This document shows positions 42,234 through 51,966 of a DNA stretch of 64,000 nt, one piece after another. Made by a program: the position numbers and the translations under genes. The stretch's first letter is position 1, and every line of letters begins with the position of its first letter. The notes under the pieces were generated by a model that ran no database searches, was not told where the DNA came from, and saw only the letters and a program-made list of their open reading frames with translations. This stretch comes from Anaerolineaceae bacterium (GTDB lineage Bacteria > Chloroflexota > Anaerolineae > Aggregatilineales > Phototrophicaceae): NCBI GenBank assembly GCA_020634115.1, contig JACKCH010000015.1, positions 161,063 through 225,062 of the forward strand, written 5' to 3'.

Positions 42234-43484
42234 ATGCACCTTCGTACCCCCAAACGTTACCGGCGCGGGAACAAGCGCAGCCCGATTTCGCTGCGCTGGC
42301 TGTGGCTGTGGATTCTGACGCCGATTGTGGTGTATTTCGGGATTCAGATTTACAACAACCTGGATACCATCGCCCCGCCGATTCAGCAGGCGCTCTACAA
42401 TATGGCCGACTCCGCGCAGTCGCAGATGGCAACCGCGCAGGCGCCGCCGCCGACTCCCACCGAAGACCCTTCAGATGCGATTAGCAACGCGGACGCCAAC
42501 TGGTCGCAGGGGCGGATTGAGGCCGCGCTCAGTGATTACAAGCGCGTACTAGATGCCGTGCCAAATGATGTGCAAACCTATTATCGTTACACACTGGGAC
42601 TGACGATGGAAGGCCGCCTGACGGATGCTCAGGCCGCCGCTGAACAGTTGGTGACGGCCAACCCGTTTTCCTCGGATGCCTGGGCGTTACGCGCGATGGT
42701 GCTGGATTGGAGCGGAAAGCCGGGCGAAGCGATTGCCAGCGCCCTCCATGCCCTGGAACTCGACCAGAACAGCGCCCGTGCCAAGGCGTTTCTGGCTGAG
42801 GCCTACTATGATATGGGCGACAGCGAACAGGCGTTGGACACGGTGAATCAGGCTTTAGAGCTTGACCCGCAGAGTTTCGAGGCGCTGCGGGTGCGCGGCC
42901 TGCTGTCCTGGAATACCGATTACCTGGAAACCCGGCAGTACTTCAGCGAGGCCTATGACATCGCGCCCAACATGCCCTACCTGGCGATTGACCTGGCACA
43001 GATTAATTTCGCGTTGCAAGAATATGACGAAGCGATAGACATCCTGCGCGGCGTGGTGGAGGTCAATCCACAGAACACGACGGCGCTGTACTGGCTGGGC
43101 AGTTACTACAACGCTGGAGTTGGCAATTATGCCCAGGCCGCCGAGTACCTGAATCGCTGCGTGGAGGCCGACGCGAACAATATCAACTGTTACTACCTGT
43201 TGGGGCGGGTGCAGATCAACCTGGAACAGTACGCCGCTGCCGCGCAAAGCTTGAAGTCGGCGGTAGATCAAGGCTCAAGCGACCCTCGTCATTATCTGTG
43301 GGCGGGACGAGCGCAGATTTTCAATGGCAGCTGCCCGGCGGCCATCCCCTATTTGCAAAAGGGCTATGATCTGGTGACGGAGGATACATCCGTTGAAGTC
43401 GTCCAGGCGTTGGAGAGCGACCTACGCGACTGCCGCGCCCCTATCGCCCAACCAGAGGCCACCGACGAAGCCGCAACGGGGTAA
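42234..43484 (+). CDS. TPR protein with N-terminal membrane anchor, copy 2
   Basis: A 416-residue paralogue of the preceding gene: basic start (LRTPKRYRRGNKRS), one transmembrane helix (WLWLWILTPIVVYFGIQIYN), a Pro/Thr linker (PPPTPTEDPSD), then TPR repeats over residues 85-400 (LAEAYYDMGDSEQALDTVNQALELDPQ). Tandem duplication with divergence is the simplest explanation. Co-transcribed with copy 1; stop and start are five bases apart. Confidence 0.85.
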   Translation: MHLRTPKRYRRGNKRSPISLRWLWLWILTPIVVYFGIQIYNNLDTIAPPIQQALYNMADSAQSQMATAQAPPPTPTEDPSDAISNADANWSQGRIEAALSDYKRVLDAVPNDVQTYYRYTLGLTMEGRLTDAQAAAEQLVTANPFSSDAWALRAMVLDWSGKPGEAIASALHALELDQNSARAKAFLAEAYYDMGDSEQALDTVNQALELDPQSFEALRVRGLLSWNTDYLETRQYFSEAYDIAPNMPYLAIDLAQINFALQEYDEAIDILRGVVEVNPQNTTALYWLGSYYNAGVGNYAQAAEYLNRCVEADANNINCYYLLGRVQINLEQYAAAAQSLKSAVDQGSSDPRHYLWAGRAQIFNGSCPAAIPYLQKGYDLVTEDTSVEVVQALESDLRDCRAPIAQPEATDEAATG

Positions 43485-43490
43485 GAATGT

Positions 43491-43514
43491 GGCTCATGGG
43501 TAAATCCATGAGCC
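43491..43514. terminator. Hairpin between convergent genes
   Basis: Perfect 9-base stem GGCTCATGG/CCATGAGCC. It lacks T runs on either side, so it may only be a transcript-end stabiliser. Confidence 0.45.
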
Positions 43515-43532
43515 TTATGATTGGTGTGTCTT

Positions 43533-44195
43533 TTAGAGGCGTTCCCGCAGCGCCCGCACTTTGTCCGCATCCACCACGCCATTTGTCCGCGCCGCTCCAC
43601 CAAAGTGGCAGGTATGAACGCCCGTATAAGCCGCCAGATCACGCACCCGCTCCAGGGTGATACCGCCTGCCGCCACAAATGCGAAGTGACTACCGTACCG
43701 TGCCACCCAACGCCGCAGCCCTTCCCGCCCCTCCCAGGCGGATCGCGCCGGCCCGGAAGTCAGGATACGCGGCACCACACCCACCAGGGCTGGCAGCGCA
43801 GCGTCCGGGTCGACGCACATGTCGAGTGCCCGGTGAACCGTAACCGGCACATCCCCTGCCGCTTCCGCCACCCGGCGAATCAGCATCACATCCAGGGCGT
43901 GCGCTGCCGTGTGGCCGCCAAAGACCACCCCGCCCACCCTCAGCGCGGCAAATTGGTGCGTATGGTCAAGAATGTGTTCGATGTCGTCATCCGTATATAC
44001 AAAGTCACGGGCGTGCGGGCGTACAATCACGTAGGTCGGAATACGCATCGCCCGGCAAACTGCCGCTACCATGTCCAATGGCGGCGTCAGGCCATCGTGC
44101 GCCAGGTCAACCGAGAGTTCGATACTGTCTGCGCCGCCCTGTTCGGCTTGCAGCGCATCCTCCAGGGAACACACAGCAATTTCCAGATGAGTCAT
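43533..44195 (-). CDS. cutC: CutC-family protein (TIM barrel)
   Basis: A 220-residue TIM-barrel protein of the CutC family, historically called copper homeostasis protein although the copper role is debated. Typical parts are LEIAVCSLEDALQAEQGGADSIELSVDLAHDGLTPPLDMV, PTYVIVRPHARDFVYTDDDIEHI, GVVFGGHTAAHALDV, VTVHRALDMCVDP and GGITLERVRDLAAYTGVHTCHFGGAART. AAGGAG lies upstream of the ATG. Confidence 0.9.
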   Translation of the reverse strand: MTHLEIAVCSLEDALQAEQGGADSIELSVDLAHDGLTPPLDMVAAVCRAMRIPTYVIVRPHARDFVYTDDDIEHILDHTHQFAALRVGGVVFGGHTAAHALDVMLIRRVAEAAGDVPVTVHRALDMCVDPDAALPALVGVVPRILTSGPARSAWEGREGLRRWVARYGSHFAFVAAGGITLERVRDLAAYTGVHTCHFGGAARTNGVVDADKVRALRERL

Positions 44196-44406
44196 AGCCG
44201 CTCCTTGCGTTCGTTAGTACCAGAAAGCGTGTTGGATACCCATAGTTTACCAGTGGATTCACCGCCAATCGGGTTTCATCGAGTCCGTCTGCCGCAACAC
44301 GTTGGTACGGCGTGATCGAACTGGTAGAATCGCATCCAGCGGGGTTTTGCCCGGACACGTAGACTCAAAACAAAAGTCCTGAAAGAGTGCATTTTGGAGA
44401 AAAATT

Positions 44407-45339
44407 GTGGATAAGCTCATTATCACGGCGGCGCTGACCGGCGCGGCCACTGTCCCCACCCAGTCGAAATTTATTCCGATCACACCCCAGGAAATCGCCG
44501 CTGATGCGGTGGCCTGCGCCGAAGCGGGCGCGGCGGTGGTGCATATCCACGCCCGCAACCCGGAGAACGGGATGCCCAGCGGGGATATGGCAGTATTCGG
44601 TGAGATTCTCCAGCGGATTAAGGCGGAGTCGAATGTGGTGGTCTGCACAACCACTGGCGGCGGCTTCAGCATGACGCCCGAACAGCGGGTGCGGGTTGTC
44701 CCCACCTGGAAGCCGGAACTGGCGACCTGCAATATGGGTTCGATCAATTTCGGGTTGTACCAGGCCGCCCGGCATTATCAGTCTACAGACTATCGTTTTG
44801 ACTGGGAAGAAGCATACCTGAAAGACTCCGAGAACTATATTTTTGCCAACACCTTCAAAGGGATTCGCACCTACCTGGAATTTATGAAGGCCGCCGGAAC
44901 CCGCCCGGAATTTGAGCTGTACGATGTCGGCCACATTTACAACATGGCGCATTTAATTGAAACCGGGGTGATTGCGACGCCGATCTGGATGCAGTTTGTC
45001 CTGGGCGTGTTGGGCGGCATCCAGGCGACGGTGGCCGACCTGGTGACGATGGTCACGACTGCTGACCGGGTGATCGGGCGCGAAAACTACAACTGGTCGG
45101 TGATCGGCGTGGGCTATCCCAAAGAGTTTGAACTGGCGACCACCGCGATGTTCATGGGCGGGCATGTGCGCGTCGGTTTAGAGGATAACCTGCTGGTGAA
45201 ACGCCGCACCCCGGCGACCAACCGCCAGTTGGTGGAACGGATGCGCCGTATCGCGGAGGAGTTCGAGCGCGACATCGCCACGCCGGATGAAGTGCGGCAG
45301 TTTCTGAATCTGAAGGGGCTGGCGAACGTGGGGTATTGA
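44407..45339 (+). CDS. Beta-keto acid cleavage enzyme (BKACE/DUF849; 3-keto-5-aminohexanoate cleavage-like)
   Basis: A 310-residue TIM-barrel enzyme. It begins KLIITAALTGAATVPTQSKFIPITPQEIAADAVACAEAGAAVVHIHARNP, which holds the zinc-binding histidines (HIH) of the family. Later come STNMGS-like ATCNMGSINFG, ELYDVGHI and IGREN-like sequence, and the C-terminal barrel ending MFMGGHVRVGLEDNLL. The family condenses a beta-keto acid with acetyl-CoA to make a CoA thioester and acetoacetate. The actual substrate is not determinable. The start is GTG with GGAG upstream. Confidence 0.9.
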   Translation: MDKLIITAALTGAATVPTQSKFIPITPQEIAADAVACAEAGAAVVHIHARNPENGMPSGDMAVFGEILQRIKAESNVVVCTTTGGGFSMTPEQRVRVVPTWKPELATCNMGSINFGLYQAARHYQSTDYRFDWEEAYLKDSENYIFANTFKGIRTYLEFMKAAGTRPEFELYDVGHIYNMAHLIETGVIATPIWMQFVLGVLGGIQATVADLVTMVTTADRVIGRENYNWSVIGVGYPKEFELATTAMFMGGHVRVGLEDNLLVKRRTPATNRQLVERMRRIAEEFERDIATPDEVRQFLNLKGLANVGY

Positions 45340-45513
45340 CGCGCCCCTTAAGTTAAACCCACCGGACAGCCTGGGAATGGGAATCGCAGGCGGTTTGATT
45401 TGGTTTCCTGCAAACCCCCGCATAATGGGGGTGTTTCGCGTCCGCATAGGACAGCAGTTTGGTCTACAATAAGGCTATGCGCTGTGTAATCCCTAACGAC
45501 CAGGAGACAGGCC

Positions 45514-48500
45514 ATGCCCCTACACACACTCACCGTCAAGCAAACCAAGAAGGGCGAGAAGGATTTCCACGTCGCCCTCACCTACGACAGCCCCGGCTAC
45601 AGCGATTCCGCCGAGGTCGAATTTGCCTTCGAGCTTTCCGCTGAAGACCAGAGCAATATCCGCTGGTATCTGGAAGATTACCTGGAAAAACCGTATATTG
45701 AACCCAACCCGACACTGGCCGCTAATGTCGCCGCCCGTATCGAAGCCATCGGTGCGGAACTGTTCCAGAAAGTGTTCGAGGGGAATACGCGGGCTGTTCG
45801 CATGTGGGGACGGATGGCACCTGATCTTAAGGATACCCGTGTGGAAGTCAGTACCGGGGTAGCCGAAGCAACGGCGATTCCCTGGGAACTGCTGCGCGAC
45901 CCCGACACCGGCAATTACCTGGCCGTGAACGCCGATACGTTCGTGCGGACGCCGACCACCGCTGCCCTGCCGATGCAGTACAGCCCATCCGGCGACAAGG
46001 TGCGGATTCTGTTGGTGATCTGCCGACCTGGGAAGGATAAGGATGTGCCGTTTCGCTCGGTTGCCAGCCGCATCCTCAAGGGGCTGCCAGCGGATGCCCG
46101 CGAGTACTTCCAACTGGATGTGCTGCGCCCGCCGACCTTCGCCCAACTGACGAAAACGCTGGACGCCGCCAAAGCCGCCGGGACGCCCTATCATATCGTC
46201 CATTTTGACGGGCATGGCGGGTATTTCGACGCGAAAGGGCTGGCGGACTTCGTGCCGAGCCTGGAAGCCCACAAATTCCGGTCACGCGAAGGCAAGCACG
46301 GCTATCTCGCTTTCGAGAACGCCGCTATGCCGGACAACACTGAGTACATCAACGGGCAGGAACTGGGCGCGGCGCTGTATAACGCCAATGTGCCGGCGCT
46401 GGTGCTGAACGCCTGTCAATCGGCCTACGCCGAAGTCCCGGATAGTGAGGACGACAAGCCGAAACCCACCAGCGACGACAGCACCGCCCGCCAGGGCGAA
46501 GTCAGCGCCTTCGGGTCGCTGGCGCAGGAGGTCATCAACCAGGGCGTGCCGGGCGTGGTCGCCATGCGCTACAGCGTCTACGTGGTGACGGCGGCGCAGT
46601 TCGTGGCCGAACTCTACGCCGGGCTGGCGGGGGGCAAGTCGCTCGGTGACGCTGTTTCCGACGGGCGCAAGAACCTGTATCACCAACCGGCACGCTCGAT
46701 TGCCTTCAGGCCGGTGGATTTGCAGGACTGGCAGGTGCCGGTGGTCTTTGAGGCCATGCCGATTCACCTCTTCCCGGGGCGCGAAGCCCCCGCGCCGGGC
46801 AACATCCAGATCACACTGACCGGCGATGGCGGCGGGGAGCAGGGGCCACTCGACAGCGCCCTGCCGCGTGAACCGGACAGCGGTTTCTTCGGGCGCGACG
46901 AGACGCTGCTGGCGCTTGACCGGGCCTTTGACACCAAAACCGTCGTCCTGCTGCACGCCTACGCCGGGAGCGGCAAGACCGTCACTGCCGCCGAGTTCGC
47001 CCGCTGGTACAGCCTGACCGGCGGCCTGCCGGGGGGCGCGGTGGTGTTTTCGACTTTTGAGCAGTACCGTCCGCTGCTGGGCGTCCTCAGCGACTTCGGG
47101 CGGGTCTTTGCTCCCAGCCTGGAACAACTGGGAATCCCCTGGAACGCGCTGGATATGCAAGACCGTCGCAGTGTGGCCTTGCAGGTCATGGCGCAGCTTC
47201 CGGTGCTGTGGATTTGGGATAACGTCGAGCCGGTGGCCGGATTCCCGGAAGGGCAGGCATCCACCTGGAGCGCCGCCGAACAGCGCGAACTGGCCGACTT
47301 CCTGCGCGATGCGCGGGGGACAAAAGGCAAATTCCTGCTCACGTCGCGCCGGGAGGAACGCGCCTGGCTGGGCGAACTGCCGTACCGCATTGCAGTGCCG
47401 CCCATGCCGCTGCGCGAGCGCGTGCAACTGGCGGGGGCCGTGGCCGAACACGCCGGGAGCAAGCTGGCCGACGTGACCGACTGGGTGCCGCTGCTGAAAT
47501 ACAGCGCCGGAAACCCGCTGACGATCACCGTGCTAGTACGGCAGGTGGTGCGCCAGGGGATGACCACCGGGGATGCTATCGGCGCGTTTGTCGAAAAATT
47601 GCGGGCGGGTGAAGTAGCGATTGAAGATGATGAAACCCAGAAGCGCGACAAATCGCTGGCGGCCTCGCTGCAATACGGGTTTGACGACGCCTTCGGCGAC
47701 GCCGAACGCCACCAGTTGGCCGTCCTGCACCTGTTCCAGGGGTGGGTGGACGTGGACACGCTAGGTGTGATGGGCGTTGAGGAAGCCGACTGGTGTCTCG
47801 ACAGCCTGCGCGGGCTGACGCGGGAAACGGGAATCACCCTGCTGGACAAAGCGACGGCCATCGGCCTGCTGCGGCAAGAGGGGGATGGCTTCTACACGAT
47901 TCACCCGGCGCTGCCCTGGGTACTGGGGCGCGAGTTCAACCGTTTTTACCCAACCGAGGCGGAAAAACAGGCTGCCCGCCGCGCCTATGCCGGAGCGGTG
48001 GGGTATTGGGGCAACGAGTATCACGATATGTTCGGCGCGGGTCAGCGCGGGGTGATTGACCTGTTGGCCGCCGAAGAAGCCAACCTGCTCTATGCCCGGC
48101 GGCTGACCCGTGCCAACAATTGGTGGGACAATATCGGGACGATGCAGGGGCTGTTCCAACTCTACACCTTCACCGGGCGCGGCGCGGAATGGCGCGGGCT
48201 GGTGGCCGAGATCGTTCCTGACTTCTGCGCCCCGACCACTGATCTGCCGCTGCCAGGGCGAGATGCTACCCAGTGGGGCATCGTGATGCAGTACCGCGTC
48301 CGCCTCGCGCAGGCAGAGCGGGATTGGGAGGCGGCGCTGCGCCTGCAAACTGTCCGCACTGAAGGGGTGCGCCAGCAGGACGCGCCCTACCTCGATCAAC
48401 CGGATACGGCGCTGGATAACACCGGGCGGCACTGGCTGCGGACGCTGGGGGTGTCGCTGGAGGAATTGGGACACATCCAGCGGGAAGTCGGCCAAGCGGA

Positions 48501-49146
48501 TTGCGTCAAAAACTATGAGGAAGCCATCACCCTTTACCAGCGCATCGGCGATCAGGCGGCGGAGGCGGTGGCGGCCTTCAACCTGGGTCATGCCTATCTG
48601 ACCATCCCGGCCATCCGCGACCTCGACCAGGCCGAAGAGTGGTATCAGAAGAGTCTGAAACTGCGCCCTGAAGGGGATCCCGTTGGTCAGGGTAAAAGTC
48701 TCAATGAGCTCGGGCGGGTGCAGTACGAACGCTTCAATGCGGCGCGGAAGGCGGGGCAGATGGAAGACGCCGCCCGTTTTCTGGTGAAGGCGGCGGAGTA
48801 TTACGAGCAGGCGCTCGGGCTCTTTCCAGCGGGCGCGGTCAACGACCTGGCGGTGAGCCACAACGCGCTTGGCGCGATTTACACTGATGCCGGGCAGATC
48901 GAAGGCGGCCTGGCGCATTGGGATCAGGCTATCCGTTACATGGAACAAACCGGGAATCTTCATCATGCCGGGACAACCCGCCGCAACGTCGCCCTGGCGC
49001 TGTGGCGGCAAGGTCGTTTGCGCGACGCGCTGCTGTATGCCGGGGCCGCCCTCCGCAATTTCGAGGCGTATCAGGGGCGGGCGGCGGCAGATGAGGAGCA
49101 GACGCGGCGGTTGATTGCGGCGATTGAGGAGGCGATGGGGGGGTAG
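45514..49146 (+). CDS. CHAT protease - STAND NTPase - TPR protein
   Basis: A 1210-residue multidomain protein. Residues about 110-420 are a CHAT (caspase-like) domain with His234 in VHFDGHGGYF and Cys301 in VLNACQSAY as the catalytic pair. Residues about 455-720 are a P-loop NTPase of the STAND type: Walker A LLHAYAGSGKT (K488), Walker B LPVLWIWDNVE, and GNPLTITVL as the GLPL-like motif. A winged-helix-like region follows, then TPR repeats to the end (YQRIGDQAAEAVAAFNLGHAYLTI, NELGRVQYERF, SHNALGAIYTDAGQIEGGLAHW). Protease, switch and sensor in one chain suggest ligand-triggered proteolysis, as in CHAT-based defence or regulated cell death. The gene stands alone, with no obvious target gene next to it. 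Confidence 0.87.
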   Translation: MPLHTLTVKQTKKGEKDFHVALTYDSPGYSDSAEVEFAFELSAEDQSNIRWYLEDYLEKPYIEPNPTLAANVAARIEAIGAELFQKVFEGNTRAVRMWGRMAPDLKDTRVEVSTGVAEATAIPWELLRDPDTGNYLAVNADTFVRTPTTAALPMQYSPSGDKVRILLVICRPGKDKDVPFRSVASRILKGLPADAREYFQLDVLRPPTFAQLTKTLDAAKAAGTPYHIVHFDGHGGYFDAKGLADFVPSLEAHKFRSREGKHGYLAFENAAMPDNTEYINGQELGAALYNANVPALVLNACQSAYAEVPDSEDDKPKPTSDDSTARQGEVSAFGSLAQEVINQGVPGVVAMRYSVYVVTAAQFVAELYAGLAGGKSLGDAVSDGRKNLYHQPARSIAFRPVDLQDWQVPVVFEAMPIHLFPGREAPAPGNIQITLTGDGGGEQGPLDSALPREPDSGFFGRDETLLALDRAFDTKTVVLLHAYAGSGKTVTAAEFARWYSLTGGLPGGAVVFSTFEQYRPLLGVLSDFGRVFAPSLEQLGIPWNALDMQDRRSVALQVMAQLPVLWIWDNVEPVAGFPEGQASTWSAAEQRELADFLRDARGTKGKFLLTSRREERAWLGELPYRIAVPPMPLRERVQLAGAVAEHAGSKLADVTDWVPLLKYSAGNPLTITVLVRQVVRQGMTTGDAIGAFVEKLRAGEVAIEDDETQKRDKSLAASLQYGFDDAFGDAERHQLAVLHLFQGWVDVDTLGVMGVEEADWCLDSLRGLTRETGITLLDKATAIGLLRQEGDGFYTIHPALPWVLGREFNRFYPTEAEKQAARRAYAGAVGYWGNEYHDMFGAGQRGVIDLLAAEEANLLYARRLTRANNWWDNIGTMQGLFQLYTFTGRGAEWRGLVAEIVPDFCAPTTDLPLPGRDATQWGIVMQYRVRLAQAERDWEAALRLQTVRTEGVRQQDAPYLDQPDTALDNTGRHWLRTLGVSLEELGHIQREVGQADCVKNYEEAITLYQRIGDQAAEAVAAFNLGHAYLTIPAIRDLDQAEEWYQKSLKLRPEGDPVGQGKSLNELGRVQYERFNAARKAGQMEDAARFLVKAAEYYEQALGLFPAGAVNDLAVSHNALGAIYTDAGQIEGGLAHWDQAIRYMEQTGNLHHAGTTRRNVALALWRQGRLRDALLYAGAALRNFEAYQGRAAADEEQTRRLIAAIEEAMGG

Positions 49147-49156
49147 CGGGGGGTGG

Positions 49157-49239
49157 GGTTTGCCGGGCATTGAAATACCCGGCAAGGTGTTCCAAACCCG
49201 CTGAAGGGGTTCAGAATGCGGAGCCAAGATAGCCCCTTC
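49157..49239 (-). repeat. Dispersed intergenic repeat, copy 2 (inverted)
   Basis: Reverse complement of 9877-9955: TTTGCCGGGCATTGAAATAC, then CCGGCAAGGTGTTCCAAAC and GAAGGGGTTC and CCCCTTCAG. About 44 bases match with one change; the inner part has 12 extra bases. It lies directly behind the CHAT gene and is followed by TAGCCGGGGGATTCATCCC (49259-49277), which is the inverted partner of 11829-11860. Confidence 0.75.
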
Positions 49240-49333
49240 AGTGGGCTTGGCTTTGCCTTAGCCGGGGGATTCATCCCTCGGCGCGAAACAGGACGCAATC
49301 GGCTATTGCAAATCGTTCGGCGGAGAGCAGTCT

Positions 49334-49840
49334 CTACCCCCCCAACCGCTCGATTCCGGTCGTGTCCAGCGTGGCGGCCAGGGCGGCCAGGGTGACGCCG
49401 CGTTCGGGATGCACGTAGTCCGGCGCGAGTTCCGCCAGCGGCACGGCCACATGCGCGAAACGGGCGATGTCCGGGTCGGGGACGCGCCAGGGCTTGGGGC
49501 CGTAGGTCAGCACGGCGTCCCCCCACAAGGCAATATCCAGGTCTATCGTGCGCGGCGCGTTCTGGTTGTGCGGGTCGCGCACCCGTTTGAGTTCGCGCTC
49601 AATCGCATCCAGCACCGCCGTTTTGAACGGGTACGGTTCGAGCGTCGTGGCGAGTTTCACCGCCTGGTTGAGGAAATCCGCCTGTTCGGTATCCCCCTGG
49701 GGTGGCGTGCGGTAGACCGACGAGACGGCCAGCACGTCGCAGCGTGCCGCCAACAGGGTCACGGCCTGGGCGAGGTTACGCGCCGGGTCAATGTTAGAGC
49801 CGAGCGACAGGTAGACCACCGTCGCGCTAGGCGAAGTCAT
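49334..49840 (-). CDS. folK: 2-amino-4-hydroxy-6-hydroxymethyldihydropteridine pyrophosphokinase
   Basis: A 168-residue folate enzyme that transfers pyrophosphate from ATP to hydroxymethyl-dihydropterin. Typical parts are VVYLSLGSNIDPARNLAQAVTLL, SSVYRTPPQGDTEQADFLNQAV, LKRVRDPHNQNAPRTIDLDIALWGD and VPDPDIARFAHVAVPLAELAPDYVHP. It overlaps folB by 14 bases, so the two are coupled. folP and folA are not in the window. Confidence 0.93.
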   Translation of the reverse strand: MTSPSATVVYLSLGSNIDPARNLAQAVTLLAARCDVLAVSSVYRTPPQGDTEQADFLNQAVKLATTLEPYPFKTAVLDAIERELKRVRDPHNQNAPRTIDLDIALWGDAVLTYGPKPWRVPDPDIARFAHVAVPLAELAPDYVHPERGVTLAALAATLDTTGIERLGG

Positions 49841-50189
49841 CCGGCGTCCTTTCGATCACCACGCCCACACTATCGGCAAAGCGCAGCGCGCCCGGCTTGT
49901 GGACGCGCACCTGCACCCACTCCGCCCGGTGATCCACCACGCAAATGCGGGCAATCGCCGTCGCCAGCGCCTCAACCAGGTAATACGAGGACGCCTCAAC
50001 GTGTCCAATAATGGCCTTCGTTACGGTGCGGTAGTTGAAAGTCTCATCCGGGTTATCGGATTCTCCGGCAGCGTGCATGTCCGCCCCGATCCGCAGGCTA
50101 ATCACTACGTCCTGTTTGTCCTTGCGTTCGTGTGGGCTGAACCCGATTACGCAGCGCAGCCGCAGCTTGTCAATTTCGATGATGTCCAC
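49827..50189 (-). CDS. folB: Dihydroneopterin aldolase
   Basis: A 120-residue enzyme that cleaves dihydroneopterin to hydroxymethyl-dihydropterin, the step before FolK. The sequence DIIEIDKLRLRCVIGFSPHERKDKQDVVISLRIGADM holds the conserved Glu/Asp pocket, with FNYRTVTKAI, LVEALATAIARIC and VRVHKPGALRFADSVGVVIER. The start is a GTG with GGATGG upstream. It is followed by folK in overlap. Confidence 0.92.
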   Translation of the reverse strand: MDIIEIDKLRLRCVIGFSPHERKDKQDVVISLRIGADMHAAGESDNPDETFNYRTVTKAIIGHVEASSYYLVEALATAIARICVVDHRAEWVQVRVHKPGALRFADSVGVVIERTPDDFA

Positions 50190-50482
50190 TGGTTTGCCAT
50201 CCGTTCTATACCGAAATCGTCAGTTTTCAGCCGTCAGTTCTCAGGAAAAAGCGCCTAGGGATAAATTCCCCAACGGACAACGCCTGCGTTGTCCCAACGA
50301 GAAATGTAGTCCGCTGCGCCGGACACGCAGAAGCTGACCACTATATCCCTCATTGTAAAGCAGTGTTTAACGAACCAACCCTGCAAGGTGAAAAATGGAT
50401 TAAAAAGTAGACACAGATGAGCAAAATTGGCGTATAGTAATCCTACGCAAAACCTGCGCAAAGTCAAGTAAAGGGAATTGAC

Positions 50483-51175
50483 ATGTTAGCGAAAGACCAC
50501 AATCCGTTTTACGACGGTCACACGGTATATGACACGATGGAAATGAAATTGCACTCGCCGGACTTCCTGAAAATCTTCGAACTGGATCTGCCGGAAGTAG
50601 ACCAACCGAAGATTGAAGCGGCAGTAACGGATATTCTGGAGGCGGTGGGAGAAGACCCGAACCGCGAAGGGCTGCTCAATACGCCGGGGCGGGTGGCCCG
50701 CGCCTACACGGAACTGCTGAGTGGCTACCGCACTGACCCGGCCAAACTGATTAACGGCGCGATCTTTGACGTGGAATACGATGATATGGTCATCGTGCGC
50801 GACATCGAATTTTCCAGTCTGTGTGAACACCACATGCTGCCGTTCATCGGCCATGCCCATGTGGCCTATATCCCGCGTGGCAAGGTGATCGGCCTGTCGA
50901 AAATCCCGCGTATCGTGGATATGTTCGCCCGACGGTTGCAGGTGCAGGAGCGCATGACGCGCCAGATCGCCAACTTCCTGAACGAAGTGCTGGACGCGCA
51001 GGGTGTGGCCGTCGTCGTGGAGGGCAAGCATATGTGTTCCATGATGCGCGGCGTGCAAAAGCACGATTCGAGCATGACCACCAGCGCGATGCTGGGCGCG
51101 TTCCGCGAAAACGAGCGCACCCGCAGCGAGTTCATGGCACACCTGGGGCGTGGCGGCATCAGCGGCACGTTCTAA
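50483..51175 (+). CDS. folE: GTP cyclohydrolase I, type IA
   Basis: A 230-residue enzyme that starts tetrahydrofolate synthesis by converting GTP to dihydroneopterin triphosphate. The zinc ligands are in SLCEHHMLPFIGHAHVAYIP and KHMCSMMRGVQKHDS. GLSKIPRIVDMFARRLQVQERMTRQIANFL is diagnostic. It lies 293 bases from folB on the opposite strand, so the pathway genes diverge from one intergenic region (which contains a degenerate CAGT-type repeat at 50218-50250). Confidence 0.94.
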   Translation: MLAKDHNPFYDGHTVYDTMEMKLHSPDFLKIFELDLPEVDQPKIEAAVTDILEAVGEDPNREGLLNTPGRVARAYTELLSGYRTDPAKLINGAIFDVEYDDMVIVRDIEFSSLCEHHMLPFIGHAHVAYIPRGKVIGLSKIPRIVDMFARRLQVQERMTRQIANFLNEVLDAQGVAVVVEGKHMCSMMRGVQKHDSSMTTSAMLGAFRENERTRSEFMAHLGRGGISGTF

Positions 51176-51201
51176 AGTGCGCTTTCGTATGTTTTCAACG
51201 A

Positions 51202-51230
51202 GGGCGCACCGTCGTGCGCCCCTACGAATC
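51202..51230. repeat. Palindromic GTAGGGGCGCAC-type repeat
   Basis: GGGCGCAC CGTC GTGCGCCC followed by CTACGAATCC. The same kind of palindrome with an adjacent CTAC/GTAG recurs at 9856, 59126 and 63491. It lies in the short gap after folE. Confidence 0.65.
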
Positions 51231-51260
51231 CTACCGGTTTTCCTCGAAGCTTTGTTTCAC

Positions 51261-51794
51261 TTACTCATCCGCTTCACGCGGAATATAGGTGGCCGATAAC
51301 CCGATTTGCAGTACCGTGTCGGTGAATGACTCCGGGTCGGCATCATCGCTGCGCTTATGGATCTGAAAGAGCCAGCGAATCCCATCTGTCGTTTCGATGA
51401 ATATGGAGGGCGTTTCGCCAGCGGCTGTGATCGTATAAACCCAACCATTCTCTGCCGTCTGAGATTCAAATTCCTTATTGGTCCATCCCAGAACATACTC
51501 CTCAAATGAACTAGGATCATCTGGGAAAACCAGAACCGCAACCGTTACGTTCTGTCCTGGATCGGACAGATTAAGTTCTTGATAGACCGTCCAACCGCCG
51601 GGGTTATCGAATGTATAGTAGGCTTTCGGGTCAAATGGGGGGAAGTCAATGACAAGCTGATCTACGGGTTCGGGGGTAGGGTTGGTATTTTCAGCCGTTC
51701 CGCTACTATCTGGGGTTGCACCCCCGCCACAGGCGGCTAACAGAGCTATCAGCAGTACGGAGGCCAATAACCCATATACGCTTCTATAGTTCAT
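51261..51794 (-). CDS. Lipoprotein of unknown function
   Basis: A 177-residue protein with a lipobox: MNYRSVYGLLASVLLIALLAACGGG, cleaved before the cysteine. A Thr/Pro/Glu linker (TPDSSGTAENTNPTPEP) precedes a compact domain of about 130 residues. That domain resembles small PsbP-like or stress-related folds (GWTVYQELNLSDPGQNVTVAVLVFPDDPSSFEEYVLGW), but I cannot assign a family. Confidence 0.75.
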   Translation of the reverse strand: MNYRSVYGLLASVLLIALLAACGGGATPDSSGTAENTNPTPEPVDQLVIDFPPFDPKAYYTFDNPGGWTVYQELNLSDPGQNVTVAVLVFPDDPSSFEEYVLGWTNKEFESQTAENGWVYTITAAGETPSIFIETTDGIRWLFQIHKRSDDADPESFTDTVLQIGLSATYIPREADE

Positions 51795-51966
51795 GACGTA
51801 TTCCTTTTACTCATGCAGGCTGAGATTCCACAGCCTAAGAAATTTTCGCTCCCTCTCCAGTTGACAATAGTATTATATCAAATTACACCAATCCTGAGAG
51901 ACGGCAGCATCTGGATTGCGCCAATCTGAGCCAACACTGCCGTTGAACAAGAATCATAATGCTTGA

